Notes: a model not told the origin generated them from the sequence alone. A stretch of 64,000 nt of DNA from Streptomyces sp. TLI_171 (GCF_003610255.1 NZ_RAPS01000001.1:1178001-1242000), one strand, 5' to 3'; numbered from the stretch's first letter, positions 47,917 through 57,526 are shown. Numbers and translations: made by a program.

Positions 47917-49524
47917 TCAGCCCGTGCGGTCGGCCCGGCGGCGGCGCACCGCGCCGGTGATCGCGAAGGCGCAGGCCAGCACGCCGCCGAGGGCCAGCGC
48001 CCACTCCGGCCCGGCCCCGACCTTGTCGGCGACGGTCTGTCCGTCGCGCAGCGGCACCACGCTGTTCAGCACCGCCTGCTGCATCTCGCCGGTGCGCTGC
48101 TCCACCTTGCCGTCCGGGGTGATCACCGCGCTGACGCCGCTGGTCGCCGCGATCAGCACCGCCCGCCCGTGCTCCACCGCGCGCAGCCGGGACATCGCCA
48201 GCTGCTGCTCGGTCTGGCCGGTGTTGTTGTACGTGGCGTTGTTGGTCTGCACGACCAGCACCCGGCCGCCCTGGTTCACGGTGTCGCGGACGATCTCGTC
48301 GTACGCCACCTCGAAGCAGATCACGTCGCCGACCCGGGCCGGGCCGAGCTGCATCACGCCGCTGCCGGTGCCCGGGTAGAAGTCGCGGGCGACCCGCTGC
48401 AGGCGGCTGATCACCTTGGACAGCTCGTCGCGGAACGGCACGTACTCGCCGAACGGCACCGGGTGCTGCTTGGTGTAGGACTCGCCCGGGCCGGAGGACG
48501 GGTCCCAGACGATGCCCTCGTTGCGCACGTGCTGCTCGTCCGGGCCGTCCACCAGCGCGCCCACCAGGGTCGGCACGCCGATCGCCTTGACGGCCCGGTC
48601 GATCCGGGCGTAGGCCGCCGGGTCGGTGAACGGGTCCAGGTCGGAGGCGTTCTCCGGCCAGATCACCACGTCCGGCTTGGCGACCTTGCCGGCCGCGACG
48701 TCCGCGGCGAGCCGCTCGGTGGTGGAGGCGTGGTTGTTCAGCACCTCCATCGGACGGCCCAGGAAGTCCATGCCGGGACGGTCCACGTTGCCCTGGATGA
48801 TCGACACCTTCACCGTGTCGGACGCCGAGGTCGGCACCGGCACCGCGTAGCCGACCACCACCAGGGCGACCGCGCCGAGGGCGCCGACGGCGGTGCGCCA
48901 CGGCAGCGCGCCCTCGCCGGAGCGGCGGGCCCGGGCCGCGCAGAGCACCGCCCAGGCCAGCAGGGCGCCGCTGGAGGCGACCGCGAAGGTCACCAGCGGG
49001 GCGCCGCCGAGCGCCGCCAGCGGGGTGTACGGGCTGGCGGTGTTGGCGAACGCCAGCCGGCCCCACGGGAAGCCGCCGAACGGCTGCCGGTCGCGCATCC
49101 ACTCCTGGGTGACCCAGAGCATCGCGCCCCACAGCGGCCAGCCGCGCAGCTTCGAGGTCAGCGCCAGGCCGGCGCCCATCAGCGCCAGGAACAGCGCCTC
49201 GATCAGCGCCAGGCCCACGGTGGCGTCCCAGCCGACCGGGCGCAGCCAGGACAGCAGCACCACGAAGAACGGCACCCCGAACGCGAAGCCCAGCCAGGCG
49301 CCGTGCCGGGCGCTGCGGCCGCGGGTGAGCAGGGTCAGGCCGGCCACCGCGAGGATCGACAGCGGCCACACGTCGAACGGCGGGAAGGCGAAGGCCAGCG
49401 CGAGGCCGCTCAGCGCGGCCAGGCCGGTACGGCCCCACCACGCCTTGCGGCTGCCGCGCGGGCGCGTCGGCCGCTCGGCGTTCTCCTCCGTCACCGGGCG
49501 CTCCTGCGAAACGGGCAGTGCCAC
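47917..49524 (-). CDS. lnt: apolipoprotein N-acyltransferase
   Basis: A 535-residue Lnt, the membrane enzyme that adds the third acyl chain to the N-terminal cysteine of lipoproteins. The N-terminal half has about six transmembrane helices. The nitrilase-like extracytoplasmic domain starts near residue 235 with VKVSIIQGNVD. The catalytic triad is Glu in IWPENAS, Lys in YTKQHPVPFGEY and Cys in VICFEVAYD. A last helix lies at the C-terminus (WALALGGVLACAFAI). GTG 49524 is the start. There is no adjacent polyprenol-phosphate-mannose synthase (ppm1), unlike the fused or paired arrangement in mycobacteria. It lies between the amidase and fxsA genes on the same strand. Confidence 0.92.
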   Translation of the reverse strand: MALPVSQERPVTEENAERPTRPRGSRKAWWGRTGLAALSGLALAFAFPPFDVWPLSILAVAGLTLLTRGRSARHGAWLGFAFGVPFFVVLLSWLRPVGWDATVGLALIEALFLALMGAGLALTSKLRGWPLWGAMLWVTQEWMRDRQPFGGFPWGRLAFANTASPYTPLAALGGAPLVTFAVASSGALLAWAVLCAARARRSGEGALPWRTAVGALGAVALVVVGYAVPVPTSASDTVKVSIIQGNVDRPGMDFLGRPMEVLNNHASTTERLAADVAAGKVAKPDVVIWPENASDLDPFTDPAAYARIDRAVKAIGVPTLVGALVDGPDEQHVRNEGIVWDPSSGPGESYTKQHPVPFGEYVPFRDELSKVISRLQRVARDFYPGTGSGVMQLGPARVGDVICFEVAYDEIVRDTVNQGGRVLVVQTNNATYNNTGQTEQQLAMSRLRAVEHGRAVLIAATSGVSAVITPDGKVEQRTGEMQQAVLNSVVPLRDGQTVADKVGAGPEWALALGGVLACAFAITGAVRRRRADRTG

Positions 49525-49575
49525 CTGCGCACCACCTCTCTACCTCGGGACATCCCCACCCGGGCGGGGAGCGTG

Positions 49576-51096
49576 CTACCTCGTTCGACGTCCCCCGAAA
49601 GGTACCTCACTCCCCCGCGGCCCCAGCAGTCCCGGCAGCGGGGCGGCGGGGGCCGACGCGGTGTCAGCGGCCGACCGGGGGCGGCGGGCGGACCAGGGGA
49701 GGGCGGTCTCCAGGGTGCGGGCGACCTGGAGGAGGAGGTCCTCGCGCCAGGGGGCGGCGACCAGTTGGACGCCGACCGGGAGGCCGGTGGCCTCGTCGTG
49801 GTGCAGGGGCAGGGAGATCGCGGGCTGGCCGGTGATGTTGAACACGGAGGTGAAGATGCCCATCGGGTAGGCGTTGCGCAGTGCCGCCAGCGGGTCGGTG
49901 GCGGTGCCGGCCCGCCAGGCGCCGATCCGCGGCGGGAGGCAGGCCATCGTGGGGGTGACCAGCAGGTCGAAGGAGGCCGCGAAGCCTTCGACGATCTGCC
50001 GGGAGAGCCGCTGGGTGGTCTGGACCGCCTGGCTGAAGCGCCAGGAGTCGATGCCGTGGGCGGCCTCGCGCAGCGCCCGGTTGTGCGGTTCGATCCGTTC
50101 GGGGTCGGCGAGCGGGACGGCGGCCGCTCCGGCGTTCCAGATGGTGGTGAACGCCGCAACGAACTGCTCGATCGGGGGCAGCGGCAGCGGGGTGTCGACG
50201 AGGTGGTGGCCGGCCTCCTCCAGGGCGCGCAGGGCGGTGGCGACGGCGGTCCGGCAGGCCGGGTCGGTGGGGATGCCGTCCAGCGGGGAGTCGGTGAGCC
50301 AGCCGATCCGCAGTCCGGTGGGCGGCTCCTGGTCGACGGCGACCGCGTAGCGGCGGCTCGGGGTGGGCGGCGACCACCAGGCGCCCGGGTCGTGGCGGAC
50401 CAGCACGTCCAGCGCGGCGGCGGTGTCCTCGACGGTGCGGGTGACCACGCCGCCGGCGGCGAGGCCCTCGACCAGCACGGTGGCGGAGGCGACCCGGCCG
50501 CGGGTGGGCTTCAGGCCCACCAGTCCGGTGCAGGAGGCGGGGATGCGGATCGAGCCGCCGCCGTCCTCGGCGTGCGCGATCGGGGCGAGGCCGGCGGCGA
50601 CGGCGGCGCCCGCGCCGCTGGAGGAGCCGCCGGGGGTGCGGTCCGGGTCCCACGGGTTGCGGGTGATGCCGAGGGCGGGGCTCTCGGTGAACGGCAGCGC
50701 CCCGAACTCGGAGGTGGTGGTCTTGCCGAGGATCACGAACCCGGCGTCGGTGAACCGTCGCACCACCGGGTCGTCGGCCGGGGCCGGGTCCTTGCCCGCC
50801 CCCTCGGAGCCGTACGTGGTGGGCCAGCCCTTGACGTCCAGCAGGTCCTTGACCGGCAGCGGCACGCCGAGGAACGGCGGCAGCCGTTCGTCCTCTCGGG
50901 CCCGGACGACCCGGTCGGCGGCGGCGGAGGCGGCGGCCCGCACCGTCTCGTCGTCGCGGTGGCAGTAGGCGTTGAGCACCGGGTCGAGCCGGTCCGCCCG
51001 CTCCAGGTAGGCGTCGGCCAGCTCGACCGGGCTGACGTCCCGTCGGCGGACGGCGGCGGCCAGGTCGAGTGCGGAGGAGAACGGGTCGATGTGCAT
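49576..51096 (-). CDS. amidase (amidase-signature family)
   Basis: A 506-residue amidase-signature enzyme. The Ser-cisSer-Lys triad is in PLPVKDLLDV (Lys), TPGGSSSGAGAAVAAG and GGGSIRIPASCTGLVGLKPTRGR. It hydrolyses amides, possibly aryl-acylamides or glutamyl-tRNA-like substrates; because the GatC and GatB partners are missing, a stand-alone amidase is more likely. No signal peptide. The ATG is at 51096. It lies between the amidohydrolase gene (81 bases upstream) and lnt (51 bases downstream) on the same strand. Confidence 0.92.
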   Translation of the reverse strand: MHIDPFSSALDLAAAVRRRDVSPVELADAYLERADRLDPVLNAYCHRDDETVRAAASAAADRVVRAREDERLPPFLGVPLPVKDLLDVKGWPTTYGSEGAGKDPAPADDPVVRRFTDAGFVILGKTTTSEFGALPFTESPALGITRNPWDPDRTPGGSSSGAGAAVAAGLAPIAHAEDGGGSIRIPASCTGLVGLKPTRGRVASATVLVEGLAAGGVVTRTVEDTAAALDVLVRHDPGAWWSPPTPSRRYAVAVDQEPPTGLRIGWLTDSPLDGIPTDPACRTAVATALRALEEAGHHLVDTPLPLPPIEQFVAAFTTIWNAGAAAVPLADPERIEPHNRALREAAHGIDSWRFSQAVQTTQRLSRQIVEGFAASFDLLVTPTMACLPPRIGAWRAGTATDPLAALRNAYPMGIFTSVFNITGQPAISLPLHHDEATGLPVGVQLVAAPWREDLLLQVARTLETALPWSARRPRSAADTASAPAAPLPGLLGPRGSEVPFGGRRTR

Positions 51097-51177
51097 CGCA
51101 GGGTTCCTTCCCGAGGTGGTGCCCCCACCCTGCGCGCCGTGCCCGGTCCGGGTCTTGGACGAATGTCCCCGGGCGGC

Positions 51178-52788
51178 TCAGTCCCTGCGGTGGACGGTCC
51201 GGCCGCGGACCACGGTGCGGGTGCAGACCGGGAGGGGCTCGCCCGGGGTGAGGTCGGGGAGGCCGGGAGTGCCGGAGCGCGGGTCGGTGGACCAGCCGGC
51301 GATGCGGGTGTCGGGGGCCTGGACGACCAGGTCGGTGGTGGCCCAGATCGCGTAGGAGGCGATCGCGCCGGGCACCAGCACGCCGTCCTGGTCGTGGCCG
51401 AGGGCGCGGTGGCCGCCGCGGGTGTGGGCGGTGAACGCGGCGCGGACCGAGATCCGGTGCTCGGGGGTGCGGTGGAAGGCGGCGGCGCGGACGGTGCCCC
51501 ACGGGTCGAGCGGGGTGACGGGCGCGTCGGAGCCGAAGGCCAGCGGGATGCCGGTGCGCAGCATGGCGGCGAACGGGTTGAGCGAGGCGGCGCGCTCGGT
51601 GCCGAGCCGGGCCGCGTACATGCCCTCGGGTCCGCCCCAGGCGGCGTCGAAGGCGGGCTGGACGGAGGCGGTGAGCCCGAGTTCGGCGAACGCGGCGAGG
51701 GTCTCGAAGGTGAGCGCCTCGGCGTGCTCGACGCGGTGCCGCAGCGCCCTGACCCGGTCCAGGCCGACCTTGTCGGCGGCGGCCCGGACGCCGTCGACGA
51801 CGGCGTCGATCGCGGCGTCGCCGATGGCGTGGAACCCGGCCTGCAGGCCGGCCTCGGTGCAGAGCGCGACGTGCTCGGCGATCTGATCGGCCGTCAGGTA
51901 GGCGACGCCGGTGTGCGCGGCGTCGGTGTACGCGTCGTGCAGGCAGGCGGTGTGCGAGCCGAGGGCGCCGTCGACGAACAGGTCGCCGCCGGCGCCGACC
52001 GCGCCGAGGCGCCGGGCGGTGGCGATGCCGGCCTCGCCGAGTTCGCCCCAGTAGCCGTGCACCTCGGGGCCGGGGGTGTCGGCGGCGAGGGCGAGCAGCG
52101 CGGCGAGGTCGTCCTCGGAGCTGATCTGCGGGCCGGCGCACTCGTGCAGGGAGCCGATGCCGAGTTCGGCGGCCCGGCGCAGGGTGGCGAGCTGGGCGTC
52201 GCGGCGCTGCGCGGGGCTGAGGTGGGCGAGGGCGGCGCCGCGGACGGCGTGGTGGGCGTCCTGGGTGAGCGGGCCGTCGGGGTGGTGGCCGGCCCGGTCG
52301 GCGAGGCCAGGGACGAGCGCGCGCAGGGCGCTGGTGGCGAGGCCGGAGTGGACGTCGGTGCGGGAGAGGTAGAGCGGCGCTCCCTGGGCGGCGGCGTCGA
52401 GTTCGGCGAGCGAGGGGGCGCGGCCCTCGGGCCAATTGGTCTCGTCCCAGCCGTGGCCGATGAACACCTCGGCGCCGTGGTGGCCGACGTGTCCGGCGAT
52501 CAGCGCGAGGGCCTCGCGGAGCGAGCCGCAGCCGGTCAGGTCGAGGCCGGTGAGGGCGAGGCCGGTGGAGGTGGCGTGCACGTGGGCGTCGACGAACGCG
52601 GGGGTGACCAGGGCGCCGTCCAGCTCGACGATCTCGTCGGCGGTGTCGGCGTACGCCTCGGCGGCTCCGTCGCTGCCGACCCACGCGACGTGTTCGCCCT
52701 CGACCAGCATGGCGGTGGCGAAGGGGTCGGCGGGGCTGTAGACGTTGCCGCCGCGCAGCAGCACGGTGCGGTCGGTGCGTTCGGTCAT
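51178..52788 (-). CDS. amidohydrolase family protein (YtcJ-like)
   Basis: A 536-residue metal-dependent amidohydrolase of the YtcJ/exoenzyme-regulatory-protein-AepA-like group. Metal-site marks are FVDAHVHATS (His-x-His), the later ECAG, GFHAIGDAAID, HRVEHAE and GSDAPVTPLDPW (the last Asp). The N-terminus has the small beta-sandwich domain LLRGGNVYSP. These proteins deacylate or hydrolyse cyclic amides; substrates are mostly unknown. It is the first gene in a run ending with fxsA. The following amidase suggests amide-type substrates. Confidence 0.9.
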   Translation of the reverse strand: MTERTDRTVLLRGGNVYSPADPFATAMLVEGEHVAWVGSDGAAEAYADTADEIVELDGALVTPAFVDAHVHATSTGLALTGLDLTGCGSLREALALIAGHVGHHGAEVFIGHGWDETNWPEGRAPSLAELDAAAQGAPLYLSRTDVHSGLATSALRALVPGLADRAGHHPDGPLTQDAHHAVRGAALAHLSPAQRRDAQLATLRRAAELGIGSLHECAGPQISSEDDLAALLALAADTPGPEVHGYWGELGEAGIATARRLGAVGAGGDLFVDGALGSHTACLHDAYTDAAHTGVAYLTADQIAEHVALCTEAGLQAGFHAIGDAAIDAVVDGVRAAADKVGLDRVRALRHRVEHAEALTFETLAAFAELGLTASVQPAFDAAWGGPEGMYAARLGTERAASLNPFAAMLRTGIPLAFGSDAPVTPLDPWGTVRAAAFHRTPEHRISVRAAFTAHTRGGHRALGHDQDGVLVPGAIASYAIWATTDLVVQAPDTRIAGWSTDPRSGTPGLPDLTPGEPLPVCTRTVVRGRTVHRRD

Positions 52789-52834
52789 GGCGTCCAGTCT
52801 CGCACTGCGGACGCCGCCGGCCGGACCGGGTCGG

Positions 52835-53275
52835 TCAGAGCTTCGGGGGGCGCGCCTCGTAGGGGGTGGAGAGGACGACGGTGGTGCGGGTGGAGACGCC
52901 GGCGGCGGAGCGGATCCGGGCGAGCAGGTCCTCCAGGTCGCCGGGGCCGGGGACGCGGACCTTCAGGATGTAGTTCTCGTCGCCGGCGACGCTGTGGCAG
53001 GCTTCGATCTCGGGGAGTCCGTCGAGTCGTTCGGGGGTGTCGTCGGGCGCGCTGGGGTCGAAGGGCTTGACCGAGATGAACGCGGTGAGCGCCAGGTTGA
53101 CCGCCTCGGGGTCGACGATCGCGGTGTAGCCGCGGATGACGCCGCGCTGTTCGAGGCGGCGCACCCGCTGGTGCACGGCCGAGGTGGACAGGCCGGTGGC
53201 CTTGCCCAGGTCGGTGTAGCTCATCCGTCCGTCCTGGAGCAGCAGCTGGACGATGCGCTGGTCGAGTTCCTCCAC
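52835..53275 (-). CDS. Lrp/AsnC-family transcriptional regulator
   Basis: A 146-residue Lrp/AsnC regulator. An N-terminal helix-turn-helix (LDQRIVQLLLQDGRMSYTDLGKATGLSTSAVHQRVRRLEQRGVIRGY, about 4-50) is followed by a RAM domain (LALTAFISVKPFD ... CHSVAGDENYILKVRVPGPGDLEDLLARIRS) that binds amino acids and makes octamers. GTG 53275 is the start. It lies 46 bases upstream of the amidohydrolase start on the same strand and probably controls the amidohydrolase/amidase genes. Confidence 0.92.
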   Translation of the reverse strand: MEELDQRIVQLLLQDGRMSYTDLGKATGLSTSAVHQRVRRLEQRGVIRGYTAIVDPEAVNLALTAFISVKPFDPSAPDDTPERLDGLPEIEACHSVAGDENYILKVRVPGPGDLEDLLARIRSAAGVSTRTTVVLSTPYEARPPKL

Positions 53276-53482
53276 AAGGCGTCAACCTACTCGATACCGG
53301 TCGGGCTGTGCAGACAGCTCGCTGGGGGCGCATTCGGGGGGCACATGCCAACGGAATGTGGCGAGGAACACAGTGAATGCATCACCGTGCGCCGGAGCGC
53401 AGGGTTATGACATGCCGTCACAGGGAAGTGCTGCTGGTGGCCCGGACAACGAGAGACTCCGGCCCGATCCGAGGGGGATCAG

Positions 53483-53881
53483 ATGCCTTCCACTGACCAG
53501 CGTTCCGACGTCGAGGAACCCGGCGCGCCCGAGCTGTCCTTCGCGGCGGACCCGGGCGCGGCCGACACCTGGGAGATCGTCCGGGTGCACTGCCCGGTCT
53601 GCGACCGCCCGATCGCCCTGATCGGCGACGAGGAGCGGCTGCCCCAGCACGCGGTGCTGACCTCCGCGTGGAACCCCTTCCAGCCGGCGATCTGCCAGGG
53701 CACCGGCGCGCCGACGGCCGACCTGTTCGAGTGCGAGGAGCACCCGGAGGACGACGGCCTGGACAACCTGGTGGCGCTGCCCACCGCACTGGACTGGCGC
53801 ACCCAGCCGTTCTCGCACGCGGGCGCCCACCGCGCGGTCCGGGTCATGGTGCCCGCGCAGCGCGACCGCCGCGCGGCCTGA
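53483..53881 (+). CDS. hypothetical protein with CxxC motif
   Basis: A 132-residue acidic protein. It has a CPVCDRPIALIGDEE segment (about 37) and further cysteines in AICQGTG and LFECEEHPEDDGLD, four in all that could bind one zinc ion. I do not recognise a family; it looks like a streptomycete-specific conserved protein. ATG 53483. It is divergent from the Lrp regulator by 207 bases, which hold no gene. Confidence 0.7.
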   Translation: MPSTDQRSDVEEPGAPELSFAADPGAADTWEIVRVHCPVCDRPIALIGDEERLPQHAVLTSAWNPFQPAICQGTGAPTADLFECEEHPEDDGLDNLVALPTALDWRTQPFSHAGAHRAVRVMVPAQRDRRAA

Positions 53882-54002
53882 CGGCCGGACCCGACCGCCG
53901 GACCGGCCCAGCCGGTCCGAAGTCCCTGACGAGGGCGCCGCACGCCGGTGCCCTCCGGGATCGCACAGCCGACGCCACCCCGGGGCCGCGTACGCTGGCC
54001 GG

Positions 54003-54626
54003 ATGAGTGACGCCTTCCCCGACCTGCCCGCGCTCGCCGCCGGGCTGCTCGCGCTGCCGCCTTCGCTGGGCCCGGTGCGGCTGGTCGCGGTGGACGGCCA
54101 CGCCGGGTCGGGCAAGACCACGTTCGCCGGGCGGCTCGCCGCGGCGCTCGGCGGCGCGCCGGTGGTGCACCTGGACGACCTGGCGACCCATCAGGAGCCG
54201 TTCGGCTGGGTGGGACGGCTGCGGGCCGAGGTGCTGGCGCCGCTGGCCCGCGGCGAGCGGGCCCGGCACGGCGTCTACGACTGGACGACGCGCGCCTTCG
54301 CCGCGGAGCGGGAGGTGCCGCCGGCCCCGGTGGTGCTGCTGGAGGGGGTGGGTGCGGGCCGGCGCGCGGTGCGCCCCGCGTTGGCGGCGCTGCTGTGGAT
54401 GGAGCTGGACCAGGCGGCGGCCCGGGCCCGCGGGGAGGAGCGGGACGGTCCGGAACTGGCCGAGTTCTGGGCGGGTTGGGCGTGTGCGGAGGGGGCGCAC
54501 TTCGCGGCCGACCCGAGCCGTCCGTACGCCGCGGTGCGGGTGGACGGGATCACCGGGCGGATCCTCGGAGACACCCTGAGTGAGCCGAACGCACTGGTCT
54601 TGACCTGCGACGTCGTCAGGATCTAA
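54003..54626 (+). CDS. uridine-kinase-like P-loop protein
   Basis: A 207-residue P-loop NTPase. Walker A is VDGHAGSGKTTFAG (about 33-46). The DDL-ATHQEPFGW region resembles the lid and base-binding parts of uridine-kinase or (d)NMP-kinase-like proteins, and LLEGVGAGRRAVRP is a Walker B-like segment. The substrate is uncertain. It is short and lacks added domains. ATG 54003. It starts 121 bases after the CxxC protein gene on the same strand. Confidence 0.85.
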   Translation: MSDAFPDLPALAAGLLALPPSLGPVRLVAVDGHAGSGKTTFAGRLAAALGGAPVVHLDDLATHQEPFGWVGRLRAEVLAPLARGERARHGVYDWTTRAFAAEREVPPAPVVLLEGVGAGRRAVRPALAALLWMELDQAAARARGEERDGPELAEFWAGWACAEGAHFAADPSRPYAAVRVDGITGRILGDTLSEPNALVLTCDVVRI

Positions 54627-54869
54627 GTTCTGCGTGTCGCGGAAATCAGTTGAATCCGCAACCACAGACACGGCGTCTCCGGCTTGTTCCCCCGTGAGCC
54701 GGAGGCGCCGTTCCCCCTTCCCGATCGGTCCGGATCGCGCCGCCGAGCGCGCCAACACCCGATCGTCTCGCGCCATTTGAGCGGCGCGGCACCCTTACGG
54801 ATCAGCTCTGCGCCGGTACCATGCCTCGCAGGCGCGCATATGCGCCCCGAGGTCTGGCGGGGGGCGTCA

Positions 54870-56765
54870 GTGACGGTGGAGAGTTCCGGCGGCAAGGGGT
54901 CCGCCGCCGCGGGTCCGGATCCGGAGGCCGACCGGGCCTGGTCGCGCGCCATGGACGCGTACACGGCCGGCTCGTACGCGCGCGCGGAGGAGGAGTTCCG
55001 CGCCGCGGTCTACGTCGACCCGGGCATGGCCGACGCCTGGCTGGGCCTGCACGCGCTGCGCAGCGACACCGCGGGCGCCCTGCTGGCGATGCAGCGGCAC
55101 CGCGAGCGGTTCGGCGAGCAGCGCGAACGGCACCGCCGTCCGCTCAGTTCCTGGTACTGGCTGGGCTGGTGGGTGCAGCCGGTGCTGGAGACCCCGCAGG
55201 ACCTCGCGCTGGCGCACGCCTCGCACTGGCTGGACGGGCGCCACCTGGCCGAGCTGGACCAGGCCCTGACGGAGTGTCCGGCACCCGAGCAGGAGCCCGC
55301 GGTGCGCTTCCTGCACGCCTGCCGCTCCTACCTGATGAAGGACTGGGAACAGCTGATCCGGGACACCGACCGCCTGCTGGACGACCCGGTGCTGGGCATC
55401 GAGGCCGGCCTGTTCGCGGGCATGGCCAGGGTCCGGCTCGACATGTGCGCGCAGGCGCAGCGCCCGCTCGCCTCCTCGCTGGCCCGCTGCCGCTCCGAGC
55501 AGCCGCAGCGCAAGGAGCTGCGGTACTGGCTGGGCCGCGCGTACGAGGGCGCGGGGCGCAGCGCGGCGGCGCTGCCGCTGTACCGGGCGGTGCACCGGGC
55601 CGATCCGGCGTTCATGGACACCGCGCAGCGGCTGGCGGCGATCTCCGCGGAGGACGGGCTGCTGGACGGCGAGGCGTACGGCGAGTACCGGGGCACCCTG
55701 GAGGAGCTGCCGGTCGACGAGCCGCCCGGCCCGGACGGCGCGGAGCCGGACGGCGGCGCGGAGCCCGAGCGGGCCCAGCCGGCCGGCGAGGCGCACGCCG
55801 GGCAGCTGGCCGAACGCGCCGCGGGCGCCTCGCCGTTGCCGCTGCGGCTGGGCAACTGGGCGGCCGCCGCGGCGATCCCGGCGGCGGGGCCGAACCCCGC
55901 GCCGGCCGCCCGGCTGGAGCTGGACCAGGCGCTGGCGGAGCTGGAGGCGATGGTCGGGCTGGACCCGGTGAAGCGTCAGGTCCGGGCGCTGTCCGCCCAG
56001 TTGCGGATGGCCCGGCTGCGCGCCGACCGCGGCCTGCCGGTGCAGCCGCCGAAGCGGCACTTCGTCTTCTCCGGGCCCTCGGGCACCGGAAAGACCACGG
56101 TGGCGCGGATCCTCGGCCGGGTCTTCCACGCCCTCGGCCTGCTCTCCGGGGACCACCTGGTGGAGGCCCAACGGGCCGACCTGGTCGGCGAGTTCCTCGG
56201 GCAGACGGCGGTCAAGGCGAACGAGCTGATCGACTCGGCACTGGACGGCGTGCTGTTCATAGACGAGGCCTACTCGCTGGCCAACTCCGGCTACAGCAAG
56301 GGCGACGCGTACGGCGACGAGGCGCTGCAGGTGCTGTTGAAACGGGCCGAGGACAACCGGGACAGGCTTGTCGTCATCCTCGCCGGGTATCCGGAGGGCA
56401 TGAATCGACTACTGGCAACGAACCCCGGGCTGAACTCCAGGTTCACCACCCGGGTCGACTTCCCCTCCTACCGGCCCGCCGAACTCTCGGACATCGGGCT
56501 GCAGTTGGCACAGGCCGACGGCGACGGGTGGGACGTGGACGCGGCCGAGGAACTGGCCTCGATCTGCGCGCACGTGGTCGCCGAGGGCTGGATCGACCAG
56601 CTCGGCAACGGGCGTTTCGTCCGCACCCTGTACGAGAAGTCCTGCGCCTACCGGGACTTGCGGCTGTCGGGCCAGCGCGGCGTCCCCTCCCGGGAGGACC
56701 TCGCCACCCTCCGGCTGCCGGATCTCCTGCAGGCGTACGGCGAACTGATCGACGGTCGTCAGTGA
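54870..56765 (+). CDS. AAA+ ATPase with N-terminal TPR region (CbxX/EccA-like)
   Basis: A 631-residue protein. The N-terminal 300 residues are TPR-like helical repeats (AYTAGSYARAEEEFRAAVYVDPGMADAWLGL and later), then an Ala/Pro-rich linker and a CbxX/CfqX-type AAA+ domain. Walker A is GPSGTGKTTVARILG (about 402), Walker B VLFIDEAYSL (about 460), and the arginine finger region follows NPGLNSRF. This is the layout of EccA ATPases of type VII secretion, but no esx, eccB-E or mycP genes are nearby, so the partner system is elsewhere or different. GTG 54870 has GGGGG five bases upstream; ATG 54840 is an alternative start. The DUF4230 gene follows, 65 bases on. Confidence 0.88.
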   Translation: MTVESSGGKGSAAAGPDPEADRAWSRAMDAYTAGSYARAEEEFRAAVYVDPGMADAWLGLHALRSDTAGALLAMQRHRERFGEQRERHRRPLSSWYWLGWWVQPVLETPQDLALAHASHWLDGRHLAELDQALTECPAPEQEPAVRFLHACRSYLMKDWEQLIRDTDRLLDDPVLGIEAGLFAGMARVRLDMCAQAQRPLASSLARCRSEQPQRKELRYWLGRAYEGAGRSAAALPLYRAVHRADPAFMDTAQRLAAISAEDGLLDGEAYGEYRGTLEELPVDEPPGPDGAEPDGGAEPERAQPAGEAHAGQLAERAAGASPLPLRLGNWAAAAAIPAAGPNPAPAARLELDQALAELEAMVGLDPVKRQVRALSAQLRMARLRADRGLPVQPPKRHFVFSGPSGTGKTTVARILGRVFHALGLLSGDHLVEAQRADLVGEFLGQTAVKANELIDSALDGVLFIDEAYSLANSGYSKGDAYGDEALQVLLKRAEDNRDRLVVILAGYPEGMNRLLATNPGLNSRFTTRVDFPSYRPAELSDIGLQLAQADGDGWDVDAAEELASICAHVVAEGWIDQLGNGRFVRTLYEKSCAYRDLRLSGQRGVPSREDLATLRLPDLLQAYGELIDGRQ

Positions 56766-56830
56766 AGGGCGATAGCGTTCCGCGCGAGGGTCGGACGGAA
56801 GAAGATCCGGCCCCGCGAGAAGGAGCGACC

Positions 56831-57472
56831 GTGCGTCGTCGTGTGCCCTGGTACATATCCCTGCCGATCACGTTGGCGGTGATCGCGGCGCTGTTCCTGG
56901 GCGCCGGGAGTCTCGGCTGGCTGCCGGGCCTGGTCAGTCCGTTCGAGGAGAAGACCGTCGACCGGAGCCAGCCGGTGGTCCTCAAGTCGATCCAGAACAT
57001 GAGCCGCTACAACGCGGCCACCGGCAACTTCCAGGTCATCGTCGACCTCGCCCAGGAGGCCAGGTTCCTGCCGTCCGCGCTGCTCGGCACCCGCAGCCTG
57101 TACGTCGGCTCGGGCACCGTCGCCGCGTACGTCGACCTGGGCAAGCTCGGCCCGGACGGGGTGAAGGTCTCCGCGGACCGGCTGACCGCCACCCTCACCA
57201 TCCCGCACGCCCAACTCGCGGACGCCGCACTGGACGTGAAGAAGTCCTACATGTACTCGCAGGAACGCGGCCTGTTCGACCGGTTCGGGGACTTCTTCTC
57301 CTCGGACAACTCCGACGACCAGCACAAGGTGGAACTGCTGGCCGTCGACAAGATCCAGAAGGCCGCGCAGGACACCGCGCTGACCACCACCGCGGAGACC
57401 AACACCAAGGCGATGCTGTCGGGCCTGCTCGGCTCGCTCGGCTTCACCTCGGTGACGGTAAACGTGGTCTGA
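56831..57472 (+). CDS. DUF4230 membrane-anchored protein
   Basis: A 213-residue DUF4230 protein with one N-terminal transmembrane helix (ISLPITLAVIAALFLGAGSLGWL) and an extracytoplasmic domain with VVLKSIQNMSRYNAATGNFQVIVDLAQEARFLPS and VAAYVDLGKLGPDGVKVSADRLTATLTIPH. Function is unknown. GTG 56831 is chosen because GAAGGAG lies five bases upstream; an upstream GTG at 56762 overlaps the AAA+ stop as GTGA and is also possible. The gene converges with the CNNM gene over a strong terminator. Confidence 0.88.
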   Translation: MRRRVPWYISLPITLAVIAALFLGAGSLGWLPGLVSPFEEKTVDRSQPVVLKSIQNMSRYNAATGNFQVIVDLAQEARFLPSALLGTRSLYVGSGTVAAYVDLGKLGPDGVKVSADRLTATLTIPHAQLADAALDVKKSYMYSQERGLFDRFGDFFSSDNSDDQHKVELLAVDKIQKAAQDTALTTTAETNTKAMLSGLLGSLGFTSVTVNVV

Positions 57473-57489
57473 CGAACCACCGGACGACC

Positions 57490-57519
57490 GGCGCGGCGGA
57501 GCACCTGCTCCGCCGCGCC
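57490..57519. terminator. bidirectional terminator between DUF4230 and CNNM genes
   Basis: A 14-bp perfect stem (57490-57503 with 57506-57519) between two convergent genes, 17 and 7 bases from their stops. Confidence 0.85.
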
Positions 57520-57526
57520 GCCGCGT

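Noticed and set aside
47785..53070. 1761-codon open frame on the plus strand
   Set aside because: It is antisense to fxsA, lnt, the amidase and the amidohydrolase, all with clear motifs; high G+C leaves the opposite frame open. Composition is Gly/Ala/Arg/Val-rich without domains.
54870..57472. Type VII secretion locus
   Set aside because: The ATPase is EccA-like, but no WXG100, EccB/C/D/E or mycosin gene is present.
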